The notes under the pieces are model-generated. The model was given only the letters and a program-made list of their open reading frames with translations, was not told the origin of the DNA and made no database searches. 64,000 nucleotides of DNA from Heliopora coerulea (Eukaryota; Cnidaria; Anthozoa; Scleralcyonacea; Helioporidae): the NCBI GenBank assembly GCA_030142905.1, contig JASJOG010000565.1, positions 1-64,000 on the forward strand, written 5' to 3'. The position numbers and the translations under genes were made by a program. Within the stretch, counting starts at the first letter, position 1. Each line of letters begins with the position of its first letter. Positions 43,457 to 54,311 of the stretch are shown in pieces.

Positions 43457-43612
43457 TTCACCTCTTTATTGTATGACGTAATATCAAGTCTCCTAGGCAA
43501 CTACATCACATGCGATCACTACCTGACGAGTGTGGCAGGCCCAGCTTGCCATACGAAACAAATTTGTAGTAAATTTTTATGAAGTAACCCAAGTTTACCT
43601 TGTCTTGCTATT

Positions 43613-44074
43613 ATATATTTATATATATATATATATATAAAATTGAAGTCTCACTGTAAGTCTCGCTGTGTCTCCAAATGTCTCGAACTGAAAAAGGGTA
43701 ACTTACTTAGCGAAAAGAATCACAGTGATTCATAAGTGATTCAAAAGAATCATACTGATCACAGTGGTAAAAAGTTCCACTGACGTAGCATCGAGAACAA
43801 AGCTTCAATTGCCAGCGGTTGCTTCAAAGTCTTTGAGACGACGTTTTTGGCAGATGCAAAACGTTTCAAGTGTTCCTGATTCAATTTCTCTTGAATTGAA
43901 CGGAAATATAACACTCGGTCTTATCATTATCTCTTCCGACACGCTGACCTGACTTCTCTCGTTAATTCAAGTGGTTCTTAGTTGTGCGGCACGACGGAAA
44001 TTAAGCTGGACAAAAGCTTCTTTTTACAACTGTTTTTCCCGTCATCTGCCACTTAAGCCATGATCCAAACTTAC
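43613..44074. other. Spacer with short (TA)n, start of the gene duplication
   Basis: After a short (TA)n the sequence is non-coding. From about 43885 it is homologous to 53955 onward, which marks the left edge of the tandem duplication carrying the DNRLRE-type genes. Confidence 0.5.
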
Positions 44075-44245
44075 AGGATATTGGTAATTAGCAAGATCCT
44101 GAATAGTTCTGTATATAAACGCTGGGTCGCAAGGGTCATACCAGACCGAAGACACGAAGCCAGAGTTGTTACACCGGACTGCTAGGTATGTTGCGTCAAT
44201 AACATTAATGTTTCTGTTTTCAAATGCGCACTTCATCGTTCTATT
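44075..44245 (-). CDS. Candidate exon of an unidentified minus-strand gene, copy 1
   Basis: On the minus strand an open 57-codon stretch lies between an acceptor (cctttggcag) and a donor (cct|gtaagt). Translation includes TMKCAFENRNINVIDATYLA and VRCNNSGFVSSVWYDPCDP, with three Cys. The second copy at 54144-54311 keeps the frame despite a 3-bp deletion and several substitutions. No family is recognised; a secreted or extracellular Cys-containing domain is possible. Confidence 0.4.
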
Positions 44246-44298
44246 CTGCCAAAGGCCAGACAACTTCACTCGTCAACGAGAGCTGTCTCGGAAAAGGT

Positions 44299-44576
44299 TC
44301 AGAAAGATAATTTGTGAGGTCTGACTATCTCTTATCAGAAAGATAATTTGTGAGGTCTGACTATCTCTTATCAGAAAGATAATTTGTGAAGTCTGACTAT
44401 CTCTTATCAGAAAGATAATTTGTGAAGTCTATCTCTTATCAGAAAGATAATTTGTGAAGTCTGACTATCTCTTATCAGAAAGATAATTTGTGAAGTCTAT
44501 CTCTTATCAGAAAGATAATTTGTGAAGTCTGACTATCTCTTATCAGAAAGATAATTTGTGAAGTCTGGCTTTCTCT
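44299..44576. repeat. VNTR of 36-bp (and 32-bp) units, 8 copies
   Basis: The unit is close to tcagaaagataatttgtgaa + gtctgactatctctta, with some copies lacking about 4 bp. Each unit carries AGATAA and CTTATC, GATA-type motifs in opposite orientation. The paralogous position at 54364 has a single unit. It lies about 600 bp upstream of the DNRLRE-type gene copy 1. Confidence 0.85.
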
Positions 44577-45140
44577 TAAACTATTGTACCGCCCAGTACT
44601 TTTAAAGGTATAGATGTTTTGGCAATTTTGTATCAGCTTTCTGTTTTTCCCCGTGTTTTAGACGCTCACATTGACAGCTTAGGCGCATTTACACTACACG
44701 GCTGTCTTGTACTATTATCAAAAATGGAGTGCTATGTAGGCCCTTTTGAATCAATGTAGAAAACATTTAACCGTTTTAATCCGGTCCGTTGCTGACTCTT
44801 CAATTTTACTCTGGCTAACGCCAGATGATTTTACTGGCCAAGGGGAGATGTCTCGCACAGTAAAAGGTTAAAGGTATTAATCTGCCAAAATGACGTTTTG
44901 TGCGCAAGCCCTTCATCAGAGTACAATTTTTTCTCTGTGACATGACTTTGTTCTGATGTTTACTATTAACTCGCTAAAGTCTTCTGGATGTATGGCTACA
45001 TTAGCTAGCAAATCGCACAAATTGTGTTCTCGTGAGACAACTTTGTGACAATCTTATGTGACAATCACGTGGTGCAAATGGCCCCTCACAATGACATGCA
45101 TCTGTAATCTCTTTTTAAACAGGCTTAATTTTCCTCCAAG

Positions 45141-45857
45141 ATGACCTCAATCGTAGCACTTCTTTTCGCCGCAGTTGCATCACTAACAGTAGCTGAAGGA
45201 TCTGTTTTTACCATCAAGCTGAAGGTCGTCAAAGATGTTACATTGGAGAGAGGTTCGACGAATTTCAACTACCTTAAGTTCCTTCTTGTGGGCCAACATC
45301 CTGGCTACCCCAATAAACGTAGCTTGCTCCAGTTCACGAACGTTCCATATTCTTGCCGCCAGGTTATCTCAGCTCGACTATACCTATACTTTGTGTACGC
45401 CCACAAAGCCAGCTTCATGAGCAATGCTCAAGTACCCACGTTTTCGCGTACAGTTGTGGCCCACCAAGTGTTTAAATCTTGGAGCGAATCAGAGGCTACG
45501 AGTACAAAACGATTTCGCCATGTTTACTGGAGCCGCAAGTTGCTTGGTTTGGGTAATGACGCAAGTTCGTATCCTGCCGGTCCCGGAGTCGTCGTCAACC
45601 CTTCTCGACGAGGTTGGTATTCGCTTGGTGTCACCAGGGCTGTAAGTAACTGGAGAAACGGAGCACCTAATTATGGTCTTCTTATCCGAGCAACCAACGA
45701 GTATAGACTTGGACGCGATTTTCGCTTCGCTAGTAACGCAGACCCAAATAGGGCGAGGCACGCGTATATCCAGGTGATCTGTCGTCATTCGTCCTTTAAT
45801 CCTTTTCCCTTACGTAAAGGTAAAGCTGGTCCTAATGGTGAAGTCCCTGTGCAATGA
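45141..45857 (+). CDS. Secreted DNRLRE-type (CBM96-like) protein, copy 1
   Basis: A 238-residue, apparently single-coding-exon protein. Residues 1-20 form a signal peptide (MTSIVALLFAAVASLTVAEG). The rest reads KDVTLERGSTNFNYLKFLLV, KRSLLQFTNVP, YLYFVYAHKASF, VTRAVSNWRNGAPNYGLLI and GRDFRFASN, a pattern of the DNRLRE beta-sandwich found in secreted proteins. Function is not known; carbohydrate or matrix binding is an inference. The coding start follows an acceptor (tttttaaacag at 45111-45122), implying a 5' UTR intron. A poly(A) signal aataaa lies at 45924-45929. Confidence 0.8.
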   Translation: MTSIVALLFAAVASLTVAEGSVFTIKLKVVKDVTLERGSTNFNYLKFLLVGQHPGYPNKRSLLQFTNVPYSCRQVISARLYLYFVYAHKASFMSNAQVPTFSRTVVAHQVFKSWSESEATSTKRFRHVYWSRKLLGLGNDASSYPAGPGVVVNPSRRGWYSLGVTRAVSNWRNGAPNYGLLIRATNEYRLGRDFRFASNADPNRARHAYIQVICRHSSFNPFPLRKGKAGPNGEVPVQ

Positions 45858-46091
45858 AAACAAAGGTATATCATAGAAAGTTAGCCACAGAAACCGTTGT
45901 GTGTAACAAACATGCCTTTGTGAAATAAAATTTTTCATCACCAGATCGTGTCCTTTCGTTGATTCAAATACATTGCGGCGTGCCGAGTAGATGACTGGGG
46001 GGCCGTGCTCACCTAGCTATGATCATCCCATGTCCGTCGGTACATCATTAGCAAACGGATATTCTTCCTACTTTACTGGCCACAGACGAGA
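45858..46091. other. 3' UTR and downstream flank of DNRLRE-type copy 1
   Basis: Contains the poly(A) signal. From about 45980 to 46085 it matches 57885-57985 (cggtacatcattagcaaa, ttcttcctactttactggcc). Relative to copy 2 it lacks the hAT insertion. Confidence 0.6.
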
Positions 46092-46706
46092 CTGGTTTCA
46101 GTCGAGAATTTCTGGTGAGGAAAATTGCTGGAAAATACTTTAAGGTTTTGAGAAATCAGAGAGAAGTCGTGTTCACGTGCATTTGAGTAAAGTGAGGATT
46201 ACGCCGAAGACGACAAGGAAGTCTTTCCTTATTGAAATTTTTCACCCATTGTCAATGCATTACCTGGCTATTTTTCTGTGATAAAACTTCATTATTGACA
46301 ATTCCATCACACGAAGGGAAGCTTCAGTTGCATTTTAGACGTATATCTTAATCAAAGCATCAAATGAACTTTACCCGTATTGGTAGACACTAGCTTCCCA
46401 CTGACAAATAAAGTAAGCTGTCTTTGTGATTGAACGTACAGTAATTTCGATTTCAAGTGCATTCAAACTGAAACTGCCGGTTATTCGAAGTGGAGCCGAA
46501 AAGTCAATAATATGATTGAAAATTTTAGAGATCTAATTCGTCGACAGTTAACTCTCGTCTTAATTACCAATTGGAATGTATTCGTTAGTGCAGAAAATCC
46601 TGCAAAATTAGTGCCAAAGATATAGACCTTGAGAGCAAATGAACGATTAAATATTTGTTTCCAATCAGTGGTATTTTGATATGAATGTGTTGCATGATTA
46701 CCTCAG
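46092..46706 (+). pseudogene. Partial duplicate of PTP exon 1 and intron
   Basis: Homologous to 61718-62338 nearly throughout. The beginning encodes GFSREFL followed by the gtgagg donor, the end of the tyrosine-phosphatase exon 1, but the start codon and the first 26 codons are missing. It cannot act as a first exon. Confidence 0.75.
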
Positions 46707-47640
46707 ATACATATATAGGCTGACTTCTCCTCACCATACGACTCTGACTATGCCGCTGAGTCTGTCGAAAAGTCAGTCACTAAGTCTTTCTCAGTCTTTC
46801 CCTAACCTCGACAATCAACTTTCGAGAACAAGTGCATATATTTCTGTATTATAGAAAAAGTTATACCAAGTTAACAATATTTTCGAGGATGAACAGTTTT
46901 TGCCTTTTCCCTGGAGATACACAGATACTCATAGGTTCGCGAACAGTCGTACTAATAGATTCTATAAATGAGTTGAACAACCCTCACCTCCCTTCCATTG
47001 TGACTTCTCAGCTACCGCAAATTTCAGGTCGGTAATTTTAACAGCAACTTACTCATTAATTAACTGCATAGTTTGTCACTCCACGTATACGGTACAGTCT
47101 ATTCTAACAGAGTTAGTTCCCAGAATTTTATATGTTCCTGGAAGCCTATGCTCGACCTTAGCGGCAGTCCACTAGTCCAGGACTAGTAAAAATTGGGTTT
47201 GGGTTACTAAAATTCGAAAACTACTCGTCACTGGGTTAGTGCTATTAGGAGAGGTTTTGGAAAGGTCAACAAGGAAATAAACAAATTCCATTAATCACTA
47301 GTTGAGGCATGTGTGCCCATTCGGTCAGTGAACTATAACCCTGCCTGTCTTGATAGTTTCTTTATTTGCTTCAATCAGCGTCTGTTCGTACTTTCAACTC
47401 CTCACTGAATATCCTCTCTTTCCATCATCGATCATGGACAGTGAACAGGCTTAGGACCAGCTACATATGGTTGTTTAAATCTCACCAGTGAATCAAACAT
47501 GTAGAAGCAAAAAACTGCAACAACATTGTAACGTTTTATGTCTGTTTGCAAACAGAGTTAATTTAACAAAAAATAAAAATGAACATCTGTTATTATTATT
47601 TCGACATAATTCAGGCTTGGCTACCGGGTGAACCGTTTTG
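46707..47640. other. Interval without a recognised gene
   Basis: AT-rich sequence with no convincing open frame, RNA gene or repeat. Confidence 0.35.
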
Positions 47641-50168
47641 GCTTGTAAATTTTAAACTTTACAAGGCCAGAGATTAGTTTGTGAAAAAGTTAAGGTCGAG
47701 CACTGGAATGTCGGTTTTTCACCATCGGAATGTTGAAAATAGTCGTGCAGAGATTGTAAAGTTTCAAAAAGTTTGTACACCTTTATCAGTAATCTGGATG
47801 CATCACTGAAATGAATACCCAAATATCCCAACACTGTTTTCAAATAATTGTGAAAAAAAAATCCTCATATTCTGTAAACTAGCCCCCTTACGTCTTAGAA
47901 CAAGGACTGCTACAACTGTTAGTACGATAGAGACGTCTTGTTTTTACGTCAGTTTAACGTAGCTTGCCCTTACGCCCTCTTCAATTTTGGATTCACTTTA
48001 AAGTTCCAGATCCCCTTTTTTGTTTTTAATCCACTACAAACGTCTCTCAAGCCAGGAAAAAGGTGGTTAGCTGTAAGCACTTTGTTGACATTGTTATCTA
48101 TGTTATATGAGGAACTATATCAAAACACGCACACGATGTTCTGATCTATTTTGGTTTTTCCCCTCACTACAAACTACTCATCCTAGATGAACCATTGAAA
48201 TGAATACTCAAATATTTTTACTCCGTTTTCAGATAATTGGGAAAGAAAACATTCAAATCCTGAAGACTTGTCGACAATTGTTGGTACTTAAGTAATATGT
48301 TGTAGGTACAGCACCTTAAATTTTCCTTTGCACGCCATTCATTTCTCTTTTCTATTTTTAAATCCACTACAAACGTCTGCCAAGTCAGGAATAAGTCTTT
48401 CAGCTTCAAGCACTTTGATGACATTGTTATCAGAGGAACTTTATCAAAACATGCATATAAAATATTTCCCCGATCAGCTTCTGTTTCTTCCCACTACAAA
48501 CGTCTCAGCCTGGATACGCCGTTGAAACGAATACCCAAATATATTTTATATTTCATATCTATTTTCTGAAAATTGTATAAGAAAATTTTCAAATAGACGT
48601 CGTTATTAGAGAAACTATATCAAAACACCTACACAATATTTTTTTCTATACTCTATGGTATTTCCTCCATTACAAATTAAATATCGTAACTTCAACCAGA
48701 TTATTATTGACAATCTTATTTGCCGAACATTGCCAAGTCTCGCCTGCAGTTATTTCTGGTCATTTTTCGTTGTTTCTTCCGGCTAGAAAAATGTTAGAAG
48801 AGCAGCTAAACTAATTAACCACCTAGTTGATATCGTTAACGTAGGAACTTAGTCAATTCGTCAAGTTCACTGATCACTTTTCTGTCCTTTTTCCTCTTTC
48901 CACGTAAGAAAAGATCCCGAAAGCGCTAAAACGGTCGACTTCAAGCATTTAATGGATTAAATAGAAAGACTTTCTCCAACCAGGTTTTTTCAACCAGCTT
49001 TCGGTTGGCAGTTTACAACCTTTGAGAGGTAGAACGAGGGCTGCAGGCTGGCAACCGAAACTCGTTGAAAAAAAACAAAAACTACTTGAACTTCTGGGGC
49101 CGGTTGTTCAAAGCTCGATTAACACTAATGCAGGATTAGCAGTTAATCTGTTGTGTTGGTTTCTTCCATTTTGGTTGAATTATTCTGGTTCAGATTTCAC
49201 AGCTCAAAACCTTTTTGTGTACAACCGAAATCTGTTGAAGAAAATTTCAACTTTTCTCAACTGCATTATTGGAATGTTGGCCAAAATGTTTTTGGTAATC
49301 CTTGATTAAGGTAATCGCCTTTTGAACAGCCGGGCTCTGGTCAGAGAAAGTCATTCTGCTTAAGCGATAATATAATTATAATCCTGAACGCTCATCATCT
49401 ATTTTCTCCTTCATGCACTTTGTTGTCATGTTCAATGGAGGAACGAGTTCCAGCTAATTTGGTGCAAAATATCGTCAACACTACCGGCATGGGGCGGGGA
49501 ATATATATATCGTTCTTAATACGTACGCTCTCAAGCTATTCTCTCAGAAAAGCATTTCTGAGTCCCTGACGGGAGTCGAACCCGTAACCTTCTGATCGCC
49601 GGTAAGATGCTCTAACCATTGAGGTACACAGACTCAGATGGTGAGCGAAGGTTACATTTGCGAACTGGTTCTTATGGATAGTAGACATATGTAATTGCCA
49701 GTCTGCGAGTCTCAATATGTCGTCTATTATGACCTACCAAGCTACCACAATAACATCATTGATTAGTACTGTAATATATATATCATTGAACGTGATCGTG
49801 AATTTCCTCATTTGCTTCACAGACTGACTAATCATTTTGCTGCTTTGCTGTTGTTTAATATTGGTTTATTGTAATTATGGCGATACAGAGGATCTTCCTA
49901 ACACACCGAACACGTCCTAAGCTGGCTCGAACTTCGGTAACTTTATTTGGCGACCATAATCAAAAGTTGATTAGATTAATCATGGGTTAGAGGAAATTTT
50001 GTATTCAAATCCAGGGCATACTGCCAAAGAAATTTGAGTTGTCTTTAACAAGTTTTAACCGTTTGAACATACAATGGTTTTATGCTATGAAATCTTCATT
50101 CAGTTGGTCTACCCAAGACAGATGGAACTAAAAACGTACTAAAACGACATATTAACAGTTAATGCTTG
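47640..50168. repeat. Duplicated flank unit, copy C
   Basis: Homologous to copy A (28553-30490) from about 47946, preceded by one more diverged monomer (47640-47940). It carries the MITE at 49099-49333 and a SINE insertion. Copies A and B continue into a PLE fragment, but C diverges at about 50168. Confidence 0.75.
49512..49772 (-). mobile_element. tRNA-derived SINE with 12-bp target duplication
   Basis: Flanked by aatatatatatc at 49500-49511 and 49773-49784. Copies A and B show the empty site. The minus strand has an A box (tggttagagca) and a B box (ggttcgactcc) in a tRNA-like frame. The 7-nt anticodon loop ccggcga would place GGC (Ala-like) at the anticodon. T33 is missing and acceptor pairing is imperfect, so it is not a functional tRNA. 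Confidence 0.75.
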
Positions 50169-50566
50169 ATTTCAGCTTATGGTTCCTTGAACAACCGATG
50201 GTTTATCCAGTGGATAAAGTCCAATGAGTCAACTGCATGTACTGTCTATATTTTAAATCATTGAACTTAAATTGACGGTACCGAGAATGATCTACCTTCC
50301 GATGTTTCAGCAAGATATAACGCTCATTGCGCGCAATGGATTAAATATGCAAGTTTTTCGGTACGGTAAGTTTTATCCTGAGTTTGGTAGCTCAAAACAC
50401 GAATAACGCTGTTTACTGGCAAGGATTTATCTGCCGGATAAGTTATTTTAGCACTAATCCACTTCTTCTGCAGTTAGGTTCCGTATGTCTAGTGCTTCAT
50501 TGACCCATCATGGTGAAGTTTGGCAACGAAGAATATTGTCCGTCTCAATGCACTAATTTAATGATA
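50169..50566. other. Interval without a recognised gene
   Basis: Non-coding sequence between the flank unit and the minus-strand PLE. Nothing is recognised. Confidence 0.35.
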
Positions 50567-50584
50567 AAAGTTACCGATATAAGA

Positions 50585-50645
50585 TTTATTCGACGTTTCG
50601 ATGTCATCTTGACATCATTTTCAAGAGAGATTAAAATAATTTACA
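50585..50645 (-). ncRNA. Hammerhead-like motif, degenerate core (PLE 3' side)
   Basis: Minus strand: ttgaaaa where the core CUGANGA is expected, stem II gatgtc-aagat-gacatc, and GAAAC. The core departs at two positions, so cleavage is doubtful. The inverse copy is at 53190-53245. Confidence 0.45.
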
Positions 50646-50940
50646 ATACTTGAATTTAAATAGAATCCTGAAGAATATAATACAATAAAATTATACTAAG
50701 TAAAATAAATGATTAAAAAAGTTTTGACTTAATCGAGTCTGATTGTCCGTTTAAACTTGGTCTATATTGTTTTATTAGCAGCATCTCATAAATTAAACAG
50801 TCAAATTTACTCATGCATTTGCGAAGAACTAAAAATTGTTCACTAAGGTTATCCACGCTTTGTCCATGTATTTCCTTCACATGCTTCCCCACAGCAGTCG
50901 TTTTGTGCTCTTCAATGCGTTGATATAGGTGCCGAGTCGT

Positions 50941-52359
50941 CTACCCGACATAACTAGCATCACACTGGTCACATTTGTATTGGTAGACAACACATTGTTG
51001 AGACAATAGGAGTGGTTTCTTTTCACGTATTCTCAATTCCGTTTTGATTTTCTTGCTTACAAAGACGGGTCTTAATAACTTTCTCACTTTTATGGATAGG
51101 TCAGACAGCTGATCTTTAAACGGCAGAACGACGTTAACGTTACCACAATTATCGATCTTAGTTCGAGAGGTATTGTTTACACAATCAGAGATGGTGACAT
51201 GATCTAGGGATTTCTCATTCACAAACTTTTTGATAATGGATTTAACGAGCACTTCAGGATATTTGAGTTTTACAAACATAAGGAGAATTCTATTACATTC
51301 TTCTTCAAAAAGTTGAAAGGATGATGACAACCTCTTAGCACGATATAACAATGTCTTAACTAGCCCCGTTTTATACCGATTGTCAACTTGACTTTGGTAA
51401 TGAAGGAGTAAACCCGTGTCCGTAGGCTTTCGATAAACGCTTGTTGTAATACAATTTCCCTCTTTAGTCATTAATGTCCCAAGAATGGGGAGTTGGCCAT
51501 TATCATTCTGAATCTCCATAGTGAACGAAAGCGAGGGATGAGCGCCGTTTGAAGTTTGATGAAAACTATTGGCTTCATCAATATTCGCAGCAATACTTAA
51601 TGTGTCATCAACATAGCGATTATAATCTTTTGGCATTTTCTCATCCTTTTCCAATTTCTCCTCTAATGAGCACACTATGGCATATGCCATGAGAGGCCCC
51701 AAGGGGGATCCCATGGCAACACCATCAATTTGTTGGAACAACTGCCCTTCGAACTGGAACAGCTGATTTTTGGTCGCCATTCCAAGTAATTCAGTCAGTT
51801 GTTTCTTTGTCAAATTGAGGTCATAAGTCTCGTTAAACCAATTATTCTTGAATGCTTTTTCAACTACATAGTCAATCGTCTCATCTACAGGCACGTTGGT
51901 AAACAAAGAAGTGACATCGTAGGATACCAAAATATCCGAGGTGTCTACTTGCTTTCGCTTAATATCATCAACGAATTTGAAAACGTCGTCAATCACATAT
52001 TTATTAACTATCAGTGGTTTGAGTTTTTGGTCTAACCATTTAGCAAGCTTATAGTTATATGTGTTCGTAGCTGATAAGATAGGACGCATCCATAGAGGTT
52101 CTTTATGTGTCTTTGGTGAGCCATAGAGATGTGTTAACCGTGAGCCTTGTGGGCTCAGCTGATTAGCAATTTCCTTTGGCAAAACGTCTCTGATTTTTTG
52201 TGTAATTTCTTTCTCCCTTTGAATGTGTGGATGGTAGTGTTTTGGGGGGCGCCCTCGCGTCTTTGCTCTTTCAAGGTTAACAGGAACAAATTTGTCAGTT
52301 TTGTTCACCGACGATTGTCTCAAAAGTTCCGCATATTCGGCTTTATCTGATATCACCAT
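50941..52359 (-). pseudogene. PLE reverse transcriptase and start of GIY-YIG
   Basis: A 472-residue frame with THLYGSPKTHKEPLWMRPIL, VSYDVTSLFTNVPVDETIDY (motif A), DGVAMGSPLGPLMAYAIV (motif B), YNRYVDDTLSIAA (YVDD near residue 248), SVYRKPTDTGLLLHY and, at the end, CVVYQYKCDQCDASYVG. A TAG follows YVG where the family has Tyr. The next codons (TTRHLYQRIEEH) continue the GIY-YIG domain to about 50720, so the stop is a lesion. Confidence 0.85.
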
Positions 52360-52520
52360 GCCACTGCCCTTGTCAGGTCTTGATATAACAATGTCGTCTC
52401 GTTTTCGAAGTCTTCATACAGCCTGCAAAAGAGATCGTGGTGGCCTAGGGCCCTTCCTTTCAATATAGTTAAGAGCGATGGATCGAAGTGTGGCTGTGGT
52501 GAGTTCCTTTTGGTTTTCGT

Positions 52521-53100
52521 CTAACGAAAAATCCAATCTCCAGTAGGCTTTCTCAAAACTAGTTTTAATATCATTCGTGGGAGGAAAAATTCAAGCCCTC
52601 GACAAAGAACAAGCTTCTCACGAAACGACAAGTTATATGATGATCTATTATTAATGTACCTGTCCACGTCGTACTCCTTGTGAATTAATCTGTATACTTT
52701 CTTCGTATGTATTACCATCGTTTTCACGTACTGTTCACGGTGAAGTTCTGTCATGGCATGTAAAAAACAAAGGTATCGAAAGGGCGAGCAATTTTGGCGT
52801 ACTTCGTCATAGATTGCATTTATTTCGCTCCTCAGACGTTGCAATCCTTGGATCTTTCTTGCAAGTTCTTCACCAATTGCAGAGGGTTGAAAATTCTTCG
52901 TAGATTTCTTCCATTTTGCTGCTTTGAGACTGTCGACTTTTACAAACGTGGGCGTCAATTCAAAGTTTTGACATAAGCGAAGAAACTCTATGGCTCCTTC
53001 GCAATTTACTAATCGTTGACTGCATTTTTCAAATCTCCTGAAAAGCTGCAGTTGATTATCGCGTTTTAGTCTCTTAATAAAGAATCTTCTTTTAAAACAT
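52521..53100 (-). pseudogene. PLE N-terminal region
   Basis: The frame reads, from its upstream end, KRRFFIKRLKRDNQLQLFRR, then LTPTFVKVDSLKAAKWKKS and HREQYVKTMVIHTKKVYRLI. It is the Lys-rich N-terminal domain of the same PLE. The frame shifts near 52560, and another stop lies near 52410 (before RLRKRDDIVISRPDKG). The original ORF is therefore broken at least three times. Confidence 0.7.
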
Positions 53101-53189
53101 TTAATGATAAGAGTTAGCGATATAAGAAGAAAGTATACAGATTTATTGTATTATATTCTTCAGGATTCTATTTAAATTCAAGTATTGTA

Positions 53190-53245
53190 AATTATTTTAA
53201 TCTCTCTTGAAAATGATGTCAAGATGACATCGAAACGTCGAGTAA
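53190..53245 (+). ncRNA. Hammerhead-like motif, degenerate core (PLE 5' side, inverted)
   Basis: The same sequence as at 50585-50645 on the opposite strand: ttgaaaatgatgtc, then gatgacatcgaaacg. Confidence 0.45.
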
Positions 53246-54143
53246 TTCTCGATGCACTATCACAGGAAATTCCAGCTTTTTTCAGCATCTTCTTCAGAAT
53301 CTATGCTGGACATTTCTCACAACATACCGGATTATAGTAATTGCCTTTTGAATAACCAATCCCAAAATATTACGATTATGTTGCACACCCATACCCAAAG
53401 CTGTGGTCCCCACAGTTCATGTATAGGTACATTGAATACAAAAACCTATTTATCTGCTTATTCGACAAGCGCGGAAACAGTAATAAAAACAAAACTATAA
53501 GTCGGTAATTACCTTTCCTATACACTTTAGACATCATTGTTTCTCTCACTTACATTTAAGCCAAGTTTCCTCAGGACAAATGAGAACAAACAGGGAACGA
53601 GATTAATTTATTGTGGACTTTTAAAGTACATGTATGCACATCATGAAGTGAAGAAAGTCAGACAACAGGAACGAAACGAAGAAAAACAATTTGAGACCTA
53701 GTGAGTTACGCATACACAAGGATAAGGTTTGAGGATGGACGTTTATGTCTTGTTTTTGTTTCTCGTGTATTTCCTGTGCTGAAGGCTTTGTTTGTCTTAG
53801 CTTTTTTGGACTTAGTGCTTTGTTAACGTGGGCAGATGACTTAATTCGCGCACGTTGAAGCTCACAATAACACCTAGACACTGAGTCCCACTCAACTGAT
53901 GACTTCATCTGAGATACACTGAACCATTGACCTTACTTTCTTTTCTCAAAGGCTTTTTTCAATTTCTCTTGAAATGAAGTATGTAACACTCGGTCTTATC
54001 TCCTCCGACACGCTGACCTGACTTCTCTCGTTAATTCAAGTGGTCCCTAGTTGTGTGGCACGACGGGATATAAGCTGGACAAAAGCTTCTTTTTGCAATC
54101 GTTCTTCCCGTCATGTGCCACTTAAGCCATGATCCAGACTTAC
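53246..54143. other. Interval without a recognised gene; left edge of duplicate 2
   Basis: No supported gene. Homology to copy 1 (43885 onward) starts at about 53955. Confidence 0.4.
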
Positions 54144-54311
54144 AGGATATTGGTAATTAGCAAGGTCCTGAATAGTTCTGTATATAAACGCTGGGTCGCA
54201 AGGGTTATACCAGACCGAAGACACGAAGCCAGAGTTGCTACACCGGACTGCTAGGTATGTTGTGTCAATAACAATGTTTCTGTGTTCAAATGCGCACTTC
54301 ATCGTTCTATT
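54144..54311 (-). CDS. Candidate exon of an unidentified minus-strand gene, copy 2
   Basis: The 56-codon counterpart of 44075-44245. It has the same donor (cct|gtaagt on minus) and acceptor position, and reads TMKCAFEHRNIVIDTTYLA and VRCSNSGFVSSVWYNPCDP. The 3-bp deletion and the substitutions keep the frame open, which mildly supports coding function. No identity is assigned. Confidence 0.4.

Larger units (their letters stand above)
42610..43612. mobile_element. Perfect-armed PLE palindrome (485-bp arms) between (TA)n tracts
   Basis: Arms 42610-43094 and 43128-43612 mirror each other around a 33-nt gtt-rich spacer. Each arm encodes a PLE GIY-YIG C-terminus and about 170 bp of 3' sequence. 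It is a different PLE family from the palindrome at 34.9 kb, but the architecture and (TA)n context are the same. Confidence 0.8.
50567..53245 (-). mobile_element. Penelope-like element, minus strand, with inverted terminal pieces
   Basis: RT and GIY-YIG frames run on the minus strand. About 100-bp inverted repeats bracket it (50597-50700 and 53142-53240), both containing gatgtcaagatgacatc followed by gaaacgtcg on one strand. A short direct repeat (tttaatgata..gtta.cgatataag) is present at 50570 and 53100. The family is distinct from the PLE at 36.7 kb. Confidence 0.85.

Noticed and set aside
49555..49640. Functional tRNA gene (Ala-like anticodon) on the minus strand
   Set aside because: T33 is missing, pairing is imperfect, and it lies within a 261-bp insertion with target duplication, so it is a SINE head.
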